Below are positions 51,929 to 61,205 of a DNA stretch of 64,000 nt, piece by piece. Made by a program: the position numbers and the translations under genes. Origin of the DNA: Bacteroidetes bacterium UBA6161. Its GTDB lineage: Bacteria > Bacteroidota > Bacteroidia > NS11-12g > UBA955. The notes beneath the pieces were generated by a model. That model was not told where the DNA came from. It saw only the letters and a list, made by a program, of their open reading frames with translations, and made no database searches. Position 1 is the stretch's first letter. The number at the start of each line of letters is the position of its first letter. The stretch spans positions 1 to 64,000 of the forward strand of contig DIUJ01000050.1 of the NCBI GenBank assembly GCA_002422315.1, written 5' to 3'.

Positions 51929-54900
51929 TTACATAATCCCAAGGCGATTGCCAAGTTCTAGGTATTTTGGAAGTTCGGTATTTATTTTAGCTGATACCTC
52001 CTTGTACCCAAATTCATCGCTACGGTCTTTTGCTAATTTCATAAAGTTAATCGCTTCTCTAAGATTGTAAAGTGCGAAATTGGTCATTTCCTTTCTACCT
52101 TCAAATTGCGCGAAATACTTGGCTGTTTTTACATTTCTTTCATACATTTCCAAGAAATGTTTGGCAGCCTTTTCTTTTTCACCTAACTCATGATAGGTTA
52201 TAGCGGCATAGTATTTGGGTTGGTTGCGCATAGGTTGTACTTTTTCTGGTACAACTTTAAAAATCTTATCCAACAAGGCTGTCGACCTTTCTTTGTTCAA
52301 TTTTAGCTGAGATTCAATATACTCTTTTCTACCTTCTGGTATGTTTGGCATATCTCCTCTGCCTGAATTAATTTGGTCTAGTTCGGCTTGTAGTTTTGAA
52401 TTTCTATTTAGCAATTCATTTGCAAATTGAACAAATACAGTTTGAAGATTTTGAGGCACCAATACTGCTTTATCATCCAAGTAGAAGTTTTCTTTTTCTG
52501 CCATGTTAGACCATCTAAATTTGTTCATTAGATTGTCATACAAAATATCTTCTGGTATTCTGGAAGGTACTCCCCCTTCTGTGGCAGACTCTATTGGAAC
52601 AAGCCTATAAGTTAGGCCTTCTAATTGCATGTATTTTTCAAGGCCATAGAAACCGCTTCTACCACTGGTTGTAGTAAAATAAATTGGTCTTTCCCAGCCT
52701 CTTTCTGCATTGGTAGCAAGTAGATTAAAGAATACCAAGTCGCCTTTGTGCATATAGCCTCTGTCGTAGTCTATGTTAAAGTAATTTACTATTTTAGAAG
52801 TATCTTTCATAGGAACTACGTTGTTTTTTATTACAGAATTTTTATCTACAGTGATTCTAAACTTACGCGCAGGCATAAAATTCACCATGTTACCTTCTCT
52901 GTCCATCACTCTTTTTTCAGGGCTAAGCATGTAGTCTTGAACAAAGCTATAGGGTAAATAAACATCCTGAGGCAAGTCTGTTCTGTTGTAGTACACCACT
53001 TCGTTGTTCCCTGCTCTCAAATCTTCTTTAGTTAGGGTAAGAGGAAGGGGCTCTGATTCGTATACTTTATCTAACAATATAGAAGAATACCAATCGGTAG
53101 GCAATAAACTCATGTTTATAACCCTTACGTCTGTTCTAATTCCCTCTACATTTTGAGCATACCAAACAGGATAAGTATCGTTGTCTCCATTGGTAAATAA
53201 AATAGCATTTGGCGCACAGCTTTCCAAGTAATTTATGGCGAAATCTATACCCAATCTTCTACCAGATCTATCGTGGTCGTCCCAGCCTTGAGAAGCCATA
53301 AGAACAGGTACAGCAAGTAAGGAGGCTGCAGTAGCAGAAACAGCGGCAATGCTAGGTTTCGTAAATTTCTTAAGCCAATCTGCTATAAATATCACCCCAA
53401 GCCCTATCCATATAGTAAATACCTGAAAAGAACCTACTACAGCATAGTCCCTTTCACGAGGTTCAAAAGGAGGTTGATTTAAGAAAACTATGATTAATAA
53501 ACCGGTATAAAGGAAAAAAACGAGGTTAACTATAAAATCATTTTTTCTTTTTTTAGCTTGAAAAACCATACCCAATACCCCTAACAATAAAGGTAGCATA
53601 TAATATTTATTTCGAGCCTTGTTGTTTGCATAATCGTCTGGCAAATCGTTTTGTGGCCCTAACCTAACATTGTCTATAAACCCTATTCCACTTAACCAAT
53701 TTCCTTCAAACTCTTTGTTGTGAGAATGGCCTTGAATATCGTTTTGCCTACCGGCAAAATTCCATAAAAAGTATCTCCAATACATATAACCCATTTGGTA
53801 ATTCAATGCAAATTGAAGATTTTGGGCAAAGGTTGGTTTTTGTTTGTCGAGTGCTTCGTATTGTTGTTGTAAAGAAGTAGGGTCTTGACCTTGTTGCTGG
53901 GCTTGGCGGATTTGATTTTCTAGCATTTCCATTCTATTCTGAATTTCTTGCATCCCCGACCAATATCTGTATCCAGATGGACTACCATCTTTTTGCATGT
54001 CTCCCATTCTAGGTAAAAATGTTTGCATAGTAGGGTCGTATTCATAATCTTGTTTTTTACCTACTGCAATGTATTTGTCTTCTCCTTTAGTGTAAATAGT
54101 ACCTTTGTCTTTTGCATTAATTGGTCTGCCTGCGTTAAAATACGGTCCATACAGCAGTGGTCTGTCTCCATATTGTTCACGGTTTATATAGCTTAGTAAA
54201 TTAAAAGGATCTGCAGGATTGTTCATGTCGATAGGCGGATTGGCAGAAGAGCGAATAACCACCATTGTGTATGAAGAATAACCCAAAAGTATATAAGCCA
54301 AAGAGACAAATGCAAGATTTAAATTCTTTTTGTTTTTAATTTTAGAGTAAACAATACCAGCTATAACAGTGGCAATTATAAGTATGATAGCCACCATGCT
54401 ACCTACACCAAAACCAAAACTTAATGTATTTACAAAAAACAGATCAAATACCGACATCAGTTTTGGAACCCCTGGTATTAAGAAATTTTGTACAAAAGTT
54501 AAAATTACGAAGCCAGAAAGGAAAGCTATAAATCCACCAAGCAAAGTTGGTTTTTCATACTTTTTGAAATAGTAAATGAACGCAACAGCAGGAATTACAA
54601 GTAAGCTTAACAAGTGAGTACCGATAGAAATACCTATTAAAAGTGCTATTAATACAAGCCATCTATCTGCGTAAGGGCTGTTGCTCCTCTCCCATCTTAG
54701 TGCAGCCCAGAAGGTAAGCATAGTAAAAAATGAAGAAAGTGCGTAAACCTCGGCTTCCACCGCAGAAAACCAAAAAGAATCCATAAAAGTAAGAGACAAT
54801 GCACCAACTATTCCAGCACCAAAGGTTAGAATAGTTTGATCCGATGTTAAACTTTCCGAACCTTTTTTTAGTAATTTGCCTGCATAGTGGGTAATTATCC

Positions 54901-55186
54901 AAAAGGTAAACATTACAGCCATAGCACTAGCCAAAGCACTCATCGTATTTACCATAAAGGCTACTTGTTCGGTTCCGGGAGCAAGCATAGAAAACAACCT
55001 ACCCAACATTAGGAAAAATGGCGCACCAGGAGGGTGAACCACCATAAGTTTGTAAGAAGCAGCAATAAACTCCCCGCAATCCCATAAACTTACCGATGTT
55101 TCTAGGGTTAATTCGTATACTACGAAAGCTACTAAACCAATAATCCAACCTAATAAATTATTGTAAAATTTAAATCCACGCATCAT
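51929..55186 (-). CDS. DUF2723 multi-spanning membrane protein
   Basis: 1085 residues. The N-terminal part has about ten membrane segments and the DUF2723 signature: YELTLETSVSLWDCGEFIAA followed by VHPPGAPFFLMLGRLF. The acidic first loop is like that of protein O-mannosyltransferase-type GT-C enzymes. A long soluble C-terminal half has helical TPR-like repeats (YHELGEKEKAAKHFLEMYER). It likely transfers a sugar from a lipid carrier on the periplasmic side, as assumed for the family. Methionines at 55186 and 55183 are alternative starts. Confidence 0.87.
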   Translation of the reverse strand: MMRGFKFYNNLLGWIIGLVAFVVYELTLETSVSLWDCGEFIAASYKLMVVHPPGAPFFLMLGRLFSMLAPGTEQVAFMVNTMSALASAMAVMFTFWIITHYAGKLLKKGSESLTSDQTILTFGAGIVGALSLTFMDSFWFSAVEAEVYALSSFFTMLTFWAALRWERSNSPYADRWLVLIALLIGISIGTHLLSLLVIPAVAFIYYFKKYEKPTLLGGFIAFLSGFVILTFVQNFLIPGVPKLMSVFDLFFVNTLSFGFGVGSMVAIILIIATVIAGIVYSKIKNKKNLNLAFVSLAYILLGYSSYTMVVIRSSANPPIDMNNPADPFNLLSYINREQYGDRPLLYGPYFNAGRPINAKDKGTIYTKGEDKYIAVGKKQDYEYDPTMQTFLPRMGDMQKDGSPSGYRYWSGMQEIQNRMEMLENQIRQAQQQGQDPTSLQQQYEALDKQKPTFAQNLQFALNYQMGYMYWRYFLWNFAGRQNDIQGHSHNKEFEGNWLSGIGFIDNVRLGPQNDLPDDYANNKARNKYYMLPLLLGVLGMVFQAKKRKNDFIVNLVFFLYTGLLIIVFLNQPPFEPRERDYAVVGSFQVFTIWIGLGVIFIADWLKKFTKPSIAAVSATAASLLAVPVLMASQGWDDHDRSGRRLGIDFAINYLESCAPNAILFTNGDNDTYPVWYAQNVEGIRTDVRVINMSLLPTDWYSSILLDKVYESEPLPLTLTKEDLRAGNNEVVYYNRTDLPQDVYLPYSFVQDYMLSPEKRVMDREGNMVNFMPARKFRITVDKNSVIKNNVVPMKDTSKIVNYFNIDYDRGYMHKGDLVFFNLLATNAERGWERPIYFTTTSGRSGFYGLEKYMQLEGLTYRLVPIESATEGGVPSRIPEDILYDNLMNKFRWSNMAEKENFYLDDKAVLVPQNLQTVFVQFANELLNRNSKLQAELDQINSGRGDMPNIPEGRKEYIESQLKLNKERSTALLDKIFKVVPEKVQPMRNQPKYYAAITYHELGEKEKAAKHFLEMYERNVKTAKYFAQFEGRKEMTNFALYNLREAINFMKLAKDRSDEFGYKEVSAKINTELPKYLELGNRLGIM

Positions 55187-55329
55187 TTTTCTGTTTTTTG
55201 AAGTGAAGCAGCGAAAATAATTAAATTGTGCAAATTATCGTTAAAATTATGCTGTGTTTGTTTAATTAATTTTATCTCCTTGTATTTCTTAGGCTTAACA
55301 GGAATTTAAGCTACAGTATATAGCTTATA

Positions 55330-55923
55330 TTATAAAGAATGTATCCCTAACAATTTCTTGTGGATGTGCAAAACCTGCAACAAGATGGAATGCTCTCCAT
55401 CGTTTTGAATAACATAATCCGATTTGGATATTTTCTCTTCGTCTGAGAGTTGATTTTCGATTCGCTTAAGCACTTCTTCCCTGCTCAAACTATCCCTTTC
55501 CATCACTCTTTGTATTCTTAATTCTAGTGGCGAAACCACCAGTATTATTTTATCTAATCCTTTGTAGGAACCACTTTCGAAAAGTATAGCTGCTTCTTTA
55601 AGTGTATAAGGCGCATGTTTGTGTTGTGAACAAAACTCTTCGTAATCCTTTTCAACTGCCGGATGAACAGCATCATTTAATTCTTTGAGTAAACTAGGGT
55701 TTGTAAACGCTTTTTGGGCTATCCCTTTTCGGTTTAGTTCCCCTTCTATATATGCTTGATTCCCGAATAGATGTTGAATTTTTTGTTTCAATTCTGGTTT
55801 GTTGTTCATAAGCCACTTTGCTCTTTGATCAGAAGAGTAAAAGGGGATTCCTAAAAAAACAAAAGCAGCGGAAACTGTTGATTTTCCGCTGCCTATGCCG
55901 CCTGTAATGCCTATTTTAAGCAT
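55330..55923 (-). CDS. coaE: dephospho-CoA kinase
   Basis: 197 residues. It phosphorylates dephospho-CoA in the last step of coenzyme A synthesis. The P-loop GGIGSGKST is at residues 8-16, followed by FYSSDQRAKWL with the conserved Asp. HPAVEKDYEEF, EAAILFESGSY and VMERDSLSREEVLKRIENQL complete the family pattern. It ends the minus-strand unit nusB-DUF1573-yajC-coaE, 11 bp after yajC. Confidence 0.95.
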   Translation of the reverse strand: MLKIGITGGIGSGKSTVSAAFVFLGIPFYSSDQRAKWLMNNKPELKQKIQHLFGNQAYIEGELNRKGIAQKAFTNPSLLKELNDAVHPAVEKDYEEFCSQHKHAPYTLKEAAILFESGSYKGLDKIILVVSPLELRIQRVMERDSLSREEVLKRIENQLSDEEKISKSDYVIQNDGEHSILLQVLHIHKKLLGIHSL

Positions 55924-55934
55924 ACATTCAAAAC

Positions 55935-56240
55935 TTATTTATTTTGAGCTGCCAAACTTAATTCGGCAGAAATCCCAGTTTTTTCTATCTCAAATTGGGT
56001 TTCGCCATGGCACTGTATGGTAATGGTTGTGTCCGACATACCATGTATTTTTCCATGTATGCCACCAGTTGTAACAACTTTGTCGCCTTTTTTAAGTTCT
56101 TCTAGAAATTTCTTGGTCTTTTTATTTTTTCTTGATTGTGGTAAAATCATAAAAACATAAAACACAACCATAATAAGAATAAGAGGCAGCCAAGTTTCCA
56201 TTCCTCCTGACTTTGCTTGTTGTAATAAAATATGAAACAT
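55935..56240 (-). CDS. yajC: preprotein translocase subunit YajC
   Basis: 101 residues. One membrane helix (LPLILIMVVFYVFMILPQ) is followed by the YajC core: RKNKKTKKFLEELKKGDKVV, TTGGIHGKIHGM. YajC accompanies SecDF in the export machinery; secDF itself is 31 kb away. It lies 18 bp after the DUF1573 gene. Confidence 0.95.
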   Translation of the reverse strand: MFHILLQQAKSGGMETWLPLILIMVVFYVFMILPQSRKNKKTKKFLEELKKGDKVVTTGGIHGKIHGMSDTTITIQCHGETQFEIEKTGISAELSLAAQNK

Positions 56241-56258
56241 TGTAATTATTTAGTTAGA

Positions 56259-56714
56259 TTATTTAGATGGCAATACAGTTGCCTTAATGTTTAGATAAGA
56301 AGTGGCTTCTCTACCATTGGTTACTACGGTTACTTTTTTCTGGTTTTCGCCTATTTTACCAGAGCTATTAAAAGAAACTAAAATCACTCCTTCATCTCCA
56401 GGGTTAAGAGGTTCTGTAGGGTACCTAGGAACAGTACAGCCACAGTCTCCTTTCGCATCAGAGATTAGCAATACACCATCTCCGGTATTTGAAAATCTAA
56501 AAGCAACTTCTACAATTTCGCCATCTGTAATGGTACCAAAGTCGTGCTCAGTTTTTTCAAATGTCATGATTGGCATACCCTCATCCGAACCATTTGGATT
56601 TGCAAGAGTTGCATTGTCTTTAATTGCGTCGGTAGATACTTCCGAAGAAGAATTACTGGAACAAGAGCCCAAGAAAAGAGCCACAACGCTAAGTCCTAAA
56701 AATATTTTTTTCAT
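56259..56714 (-). CDS. DUF1573 lipoprotein
   Basis: 151 residues. The signal peptide ends at a lipobox (LFLGSC, Cys near 18). A single DUF1573 domain follows: TFEKTEHDFGTITDGEIVEV, FRFSNTGDGVLLISDAKGDC then GCTVPRYPTEP, and VSFNSSGKIGENQKKVTVVT. This immunoglobulin-like fold is common in Bacteroidota envelopes; the role is unknown. It lies between nusB and yajC in what I recall as a conserved Bacteroidota order. Confidence 0.92.
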   Translation of the reverse strand: MKKIFLGLSVVALFLGSCSSNSSSEVSTDAIKDNATLANPNGSDEGMPIMTFEKTEHDFGTITDGEIVEVAFRFSNTGDGVLLISDAKGDCGCTVPRYPTEPLNPGDEGVILVSFNSSGKIGENQKKVTVVTNGREATSYLNIKATVLPSK

Positions 56715-56750
56715 ATCAGTTTTTAAAATTAGTCTGCAATATTACAAAAA

Positions 56751-57695
56751 TTAATGGTCTTTCAAACCCCTGCCTTCTTTTACTATTTTGCCAGAGGCAG
56801 ACAGCTGAACCTTTATTTTATCGAGTATTCCATTTATAAAAGTGTGGCTTTTGGGCGTGCTAAATTCTTTGGCTATATCCAAATATTCGTTAATAGTAAC
56901 TTTTAGAGGAATCAAAGGAAAATGCAAAAACTCTGTAATAGCCATTTGCATTAAGATTATATCGGTTTTGGAAATCCTTTCTGGGTCCCAATTCTGGGAA
57001 TAGTCGTGCATCATTTGGTCATACACATCCCTATCTTTCATGGTTATTTGCAACAATTGTTTTGCAAAGGAATAATCGTCCTCTCGGTTTACAAATATAT
57101 CCGACAATACAAGGCCTTTTTCTGCGCTGGTATCTTCTATAGATTTCTTAAGTAACCTATAATGAACAAAAACATCGTTGTCCCAATCCAAATAAACCCC
57201 TTTCATTTCTTGAATAAAATCCTCGTTGCTTTCGAATAAGTAGCCAAACAATTGAATTAAAAATTCTTTCTGTTGGCTTATGCTTCTTTCTTCAAAAACC
57301 AAGTAGTCAATAAAGAAGGGCTCTTGTTTTATGCTTTTAAAAACTTTGTTGAACAATTCTCCAAAATTATTCCAACGGAAAGTAGACTTGCTGGTTTTAC
57401 TATGCAAAATTTCAGACTTGTCTACTTCTTCTATAAATGCAGTATTGTTAAGCACGCTTGCTTCTCTCAATTTTTCCTTGTTAGGGAAATACTTTTCTAA
57501 TTCAATTTGTTTTTCAGAATCAAGGTAAGAATCGAAATAAGAGGGGAATTTTAACAGGAAAAAATACATCTGTTCAAATTCTTCAATATTTCTGTTAAAA
57601 TCAGTAATCACCGCTTTGGCTTCTACTTCATTTCTTGCTCGGCTAGCATAAAGAACTTGATATGCTTTAATTCGTAATATTCGTCTGGTAAGCAT
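56751..57695 (-). CDS. nusB: transcription antitermination factor NusB (long form)
   Basis: 314 residues, about twice the usual bacterial NusB, as is common in this phylum. The canonical NusB fold is in the C-terminal 140 residues: FAKQLLQITMKDRDVYDQMM, ERISKTDIILMQMAITEFLH and KVTINEYLDIAKEFSTPKSH followed by FINGILDKI. The N-terminal RRILRIKAYQVLYA resembles the start of NusB, so the extra helices are inserted between. NusB works with NusE in rRNA antitermination. A TACCTTTG box is 19 nt upstream. Confidence 0.93.
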   Translation of the reverse strand: MLTRRILRIKAYQVLYASRARNEVEAKAVITDFNRNIEEFEQMYFFLLKFPSYFDSYLDSEKQIELEKYFPNKEKLREASVLNNTAFIEEVDKSEILHSKTSKSTFRWNNFGELFNKVFKSIKQEPFFIDYLVFEERSISQQKEFLIQLFGYLFESNEDFIQEMKGVYLDWDNDVFVHYRLLKKSIEDTSAEKGLVLSDIFVNREDDYSFAKQLLQITMKDRDVYDQMMHDYSQNWDPERISKTDIILMQMAITEFLHFPLIPLKVTINEYLDIAKEFSTPKSHTFINGILDKIKVQLSASGKIVKEGRGLKDH

Positions 57696-57714
57696 GGAAC
57701 GTTTTTAAGGGGTG

Positions 57715-57722
57715 CAAAGGTA
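57715..57722 (-). promoter_or_regulatory. TACCTTTG -7 box of the nusB unit
   Basis: An exact consensus match on the minus strand, 19 nt before the start codon. Confidence 0.55.
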
Positions 57723-57773
57723 GAAAAAAAAGGGAGCTAAAAAATTAAAGTTTTAAGAAAATCCAACTTCATC

Positions 57774-58223
57774 TTATTTATTTTTGGTATCCAACCATAT
57801 TGTTACAGGGCCATCGTTTTGCAAATATACTTGCATATCTGCCCCAAACTCTCCTGTAGCCACTCTCAATCCTGAAAAATCGCCTAGTTTAGATACAAAA
57901 TCTTGGTATAATGGAATTGCAAGCAAAGGTGGTGCCGCACTAGTAAAGGAAGGCCTACTTCCTTTTTGGGTTTGGGCAAACAAGGTAAACTGACTGATTA
58001 CTAAAAACTCTAGCTTAAGGTCGATAGCCGAAAGGTTCATTTTTCCTTCTCGGTCAGAAAAAATTCTCATTTGAGCAATCTTTTTTACCAAATATTCAAT
58101 CTCCTCTTTAGTATCGGTTTCTTCAATTCCCAAAAAAACCAATAAACCTTGATTTATTTGCCCTATCGTATTGTTTGCAACCTCTACTTTGGCGCTTTTT
58201 ACTCTTTGAATCAGAGCCCTCAT
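57774..58223 (-). CDS. dtd: D-aminoacyl-tRNA deacylase
   Basis: 149 residues. The enzyme removes D-amino acids wrongly attached to tRNA. Family marks are MRALIQRVKSAKVEV at the N terminus, GLLVFLGI, SQFTLFAQTQKGSRPSF and the C-terminal GPVTIWLDTK, which holds the Gly-cis-Pro specificity motif. Its first codons overlap the end of the barrel gene by 4 bp (ATGA-type coupling). Confidence 0.95.
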   Translation of the reverse strand: MRALIQRVKSAKVEVANNTIGQINQGLLVFLGIEETDTKEEIEYLVKKIAQMRIFSDREGKMNLSAIDLKLEFLVISQFTLFAQTQKGSRPSFTSAAPPLLAIPLYQDFVSKLGDFSGLRVATGEFGADMQVYLQNDGPVTIWLDTKNK

Positions 58224-59047
58224 TTACCTTTTTTCTTGGTTTTATCCTCTTTGGCTTCCAAACTATAATTAAGCCCTATCTCTAGGTTTAAACCATACAA
58301 GTGGTGCCTTTCTATTCCATAACTAGCAAAAAGAATATGTTTCTTAATATTAGGCTGAAGGTAAAGTTTCATTTTTGGATATATATCTATCTCCATTCTT
58401 GCGCCAACAATAGCAGAAATATTAAAAGGAATGGGATTTAATTCGGTATTGGTAACCACATCATTTTTTCTACCATAAGGGGTAAAAGAAACGTACTCTA
58501 AAAATAAATCATGCTTAAACATATAGCCCAAACTGCCTCCAAAAAACCAAGAAAAATTCAACTCTTTGTTTTTTAGACCTTGAAAAAGGAAATCTTTACC
58601 AAACAAAACAGACAAATCAATAAACTGGTAATTGTTGTTGTAAACAATTTGTCGCGGAATTGTAGTTACATCTACAATTCTATTCTGATTAGGGAATTCA
58701 GTTTCTAGATTGGGGTGTATTACATCCCCAAAATTTACATCTTCTTTCACCCTTTTAAACCCCATATTTTGGTAGCTTAAACTAGTAAAAACATTCCAAT
58801 CTCTTCCTGTCCTAAATCTGAAATTTACTCCAAAACCAATATCTTGTCTCATTTTATCTATTCTATCCAAAGAATCCACTTGACCGGGAATTGCATCTTT
58901 TATTTGAAGTATTCTACCTTGGAAAGAGGGAATAAAGGAAATACCAACAGACTTGTTTTCATATACAATCTGAGCAAGGGTATTTTTGCTAAAAAACAAT
59001 AAAAAAGCTGTAAAAAACACAGCAAAAATCCTGTACATGTTTCTCAT
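58220..59047 (-). CDS. outer membrane beta-barrel protein
   Basis: 275 residues with a signal peptide ending NTLAQ. The strand pattern is that of a porin-like barrel of unknown type (VGISFIPSFQGRILQI, DIGFGVNFRFRTGRDWNVFT, NFSWFFGGSLGYMFKHDLFL), ending with HHLYGLNLEIGLNYSLEA and a basic tail. It is coupled on both sides: its start overlaps the MATE gene stop, and its stop overlaps the dtd start. So the three are one operon. Confidence 0.75.
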   Translation of the reverse strand: MRNMYRIFAVFFTAFLLFFSKNTLAQIVYENKSVGISFIPSFQGRILQIKDAIPGQVDSLDRIDKMRQDIGFGVNFRFRTGRDWNVFTSLSYQNMGFKRVKEDVNFGDVIHPNLETEFPNQNRIVDVTTIPRQIVYNNNYQFIDLSVLFGKDFLFQGLKNKELNFSWFFGGSLGYMFKHDLFLEYVSFTPYGRKNDVVTNTELNPIPFNISAIVGARMEIDIYPKMKLYLQPNIKKHILFASYGIERHHLYGLNLEIGLNYSLEAKEDKTKKKGK

Positions 59048-60411
59048 AAATTGGGAGTATTAAGACGCTTCAATAATCTGAAAAATCTTTGAATAATTAG
59101 TATGGAAGCAAAAGAAAGTCCAACAATAAATCCGACCCACACCCCATTTACACCCCAATCTAATTTAATACCAAGCACATAGGAAACAGGAATACCCGCA
59201 ATCCAGTAGGAAAAGAAAGCGATAAAAGAGGGGATTTTCACATCTTTCATTCCTCTAAGTAGTCCCAAACCTGCACTTTGTAAGCCATCTGGTATTTGAA
59301 AAATTGCCGCAAGGATTAATAGCGACACGGTAATCCTTATCACTTCTGGGTCCTGCGAAAAAGTTAGGGCCAACTGTTGGTTAAATACAACAAACATAAG
59401 CGCACAAAAACTCATGTACAACAAAACCAAAAATATAATAACCTTACCGGACTGTAGCAATTGTTTGAAATTTGCAGCCCCATAAGCATTTCCTACCAAT
59501 ACAGAACCAGCAGCCGCCAAACCTGTAGCCCCCATAAAGGTAACCGAAGCCAAGTTGAGCGCTATATTATGAGAAGCTTGCGGAATGGCACCAATCCAAC
59601 CCGCCATTATGGCCGCAAAAGAAAAAGCAGCTACTTCAAAAAAGAATTGTAAGCCAATAGGATAACCCATTCTCCATACTTTTTTTACATAATTGTGGGT
59701 AAACTGGTATTTACTTTTCAGGGTCTGAGCAAAAGATTTATAATCCTTGTCGCTATGCACATAATACACCAAAGCTATAGCCATAGCAGCCCTAACCACA
59801 AGGGTGGCCCACGCAGCTCCCTTTAGTCCCATTGCAGGAATAAACTCCCAGCCATAAATAAACAAATAATTCAATACAATATTTAAAACCAATCCTACTA
59901 AAGTAATGGCAGAGGCAGGAACTGTACGCGAGTGTCCATCCAAATACTGTTTGTACACTGCAAAAATAAGCAAAGGCCATACCGACCAATTTACGATATT
60001 CAAATAGTCTTTACACAATTCGGTAACCTCAGGTGTTTGTCCTACCCATTCAAAATTATAGGTTAAAAAACTGTAAAGCAAAAACAAAAACGAAGATAGC
60101 AAAAGTCCGATTTTAGTGGCTGATTTGAGCACCAAAATACTTTTCCAACCCCTCCCGCTTCCACAGGCAATAGCTACCAAAGGCGATATAGAGAACATAA
60201 CCCCCATGGCAAACATAAAAAACAAAAAAAACATGGCATTGGCCACACCCACTGCTGCAATTTCGTTTGTGCCAACCTTCCCCACCATTAGCAGGTCGAA
60301 GAAACCCATAAATACCAGACCCAACTGACCAAAAATAATAGGTAAGGCTATTTTTAATGCTTGCTTGGATTGACCAAAAAAATCTGACGTACTAATCCCC
60401 CAAAATCTCAT
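59044..60411 (-). CDS. MATE family efflux transporter
   Basis: 455 residues with about 12 membrane helices arranged in two halves. Typical patterns include ALPIIFGQLGLVFMGFFDLL with VGKVGTNEIAAVGVANA, and GLAAAGSVLVGNAYGAAN in the second half. It probably exports drugs or metabolites using an ion gradient. The start is set at the ATG at 60411 because the TACTTTTG promoter box at 60439-60446 overlaps the longer TTG-started frame. Confidence 0.93.
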   Translation of the reverse strand: MRFWGISTSDFFGQSKQALKIALPIIFGQLGLVFMGFFDLLMVGKVGTNEIAAVGVANAMFFLFFMFAMGVMFSISPLVAIACGSGRGWKSILVLKSATKIGLLLSSFLFLLYSFLTYNFEWVGQTPEVTELCKDYLNIVNWSVWPLLIFAVYKQYLDGHSRTVPASAITLVGLVLNIVLNYLFIYGWEFIPAMGLKGAAWATLVVRAAMAIALVYYVHSDKDYKSFAQTLKSKYQFTHNYVKKVWRMGYPIGLQFFFEVAAFSFAAIMAGWIGAIPQASHNIALNLASVTFMGATGLAAAGSVLVGNAYGAANFKQLLQSGKVIIFLVLLYMSFCALMFVVFNQQLALTFSQDPEVIRITVSLLILAAIFQIPDGLQSAGLGLLRGMKDVKIPSFIAFFSYWIAGIPVSYVLGIKLDWGVNGVWVGFIVGLSFASILIIQRFFRLLKRLNTPNL

Positions 60412-60438
60412 GCTATGCTTTCTTTTTAAATAAAGTGG

Positions 60439-60446
60439 CAAAAGTA
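60439..60446 (-). promoter_or_regulatory. TACTTTTG -7 box of the MATE-barrel-dtd operon
   Basis: An exact consensus match, 27 nt upstream of the ATG at 60411. It rules against a more upstream start. Confidence 0.55.
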
Positions 60447-60523
60447 GAGATTATTTCACTACTCCAAGGGCAATTATTTGGGAAATAAAAGTATAAACGT
60501 CCTTCTTATTTTCTGTTATTGAT

Positions 60524-60531
60524 TATCTTTG
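60524..60531 (+). promoter_or_regulatory. TATCTTTG -7 box of the small secreted protein gene
   Basis: An exact consensus match, 16 nt before the ATG at 60548. Confidence 0.55.
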
Positions 60532-60547
60532 CAATCCTTTGAGAATA

Positions 60548-61132
60548 ATGAAGCAAACATACCTGAAAAACTTTATTGTAATTTCCTTGCTGCTTTTGGG
60601 GTCTTCTATAAATGCCCAGAAATTAGACAGTATACAAAAGTTTGACAGTTTAAAACTCAGAAACTTTGAAGACTCAAGCATTGTAGAAGAATTTCCTCAA
60701 ATAAAAGCCCTTACCGATAGTTTTTGGTTTGCTATTAAAACAAACAACCCCAATATTATTCTTAACCAAACCCCTCCTTATAGCGCTTACAAAGAATACG
60801 TAGACTCTACCCCTGCAGCTAAATTTACAGAAACTACACTTTTTTATAAACACAAATACTTTTACTTTGGACTTAATAAACAATATAAAAAACTTAGAAA
60901 AGATTCTAAAAAACTTGGGGTAATTTTAAACAGAGCCAAAGTAAAGCACGCGTTTTATGAATTTGGTATAGATGATTTGTACCAAAAAGAATACTGCTAC
61001 ATAAACCTAGAACTAGATAGAAATAAAAAAAGTGCATACAGAATTAGAATCTTACTTTTAAAAATGGGGAATGAATGGTACTTTGCCGACGAGTTAGCCT
61101 TGCTTGAAAGCAAAGACAACCGTGTAAAATAA
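60548..61132 (+). CDS. small secreted protein of unknown function
   Basis: 194 residues from ATG 60548. The signal peptide FIVISLLLLGSSINAQ is clear. The mature part is charged and Lys-rich, with YKHKYFYFGLNKQYKKLRKD, VKHAFYEFGIDDLYQKEYCY and a C-terminal LLLKMGNEWYFADELALLES. This ending resembles small envelope proteins of the DUF4468/NTF2-like kind, but I would not assign it. The amidase gene follows 73 bp downstream. Confidence 0.75.
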   Translation: MKQTYLKNFIVISLLLLGSSINAQKLDSIQKFDSLKLRNFEDSSIVEEFPQIKALTDSFWFAIKTNNPNIILNQTPPYSAYKEYVDSTPAAKFTETTLFYKHKYFYFGLNKQYKKLRKDSKKLGVILNRAKVKHAFYEFGIDDLYQKEYCYINLELDRNKKSAYRIRILLLKMGNEWYFADELALLESKDNRVK

Positions 61133-61205
61133 GCTTTCTATTCACATAAAGTGAACAACTCCATTTCGCTTTTCTGTGTAATTTTTGAAATTTCGCGGTT
61201 TATAC

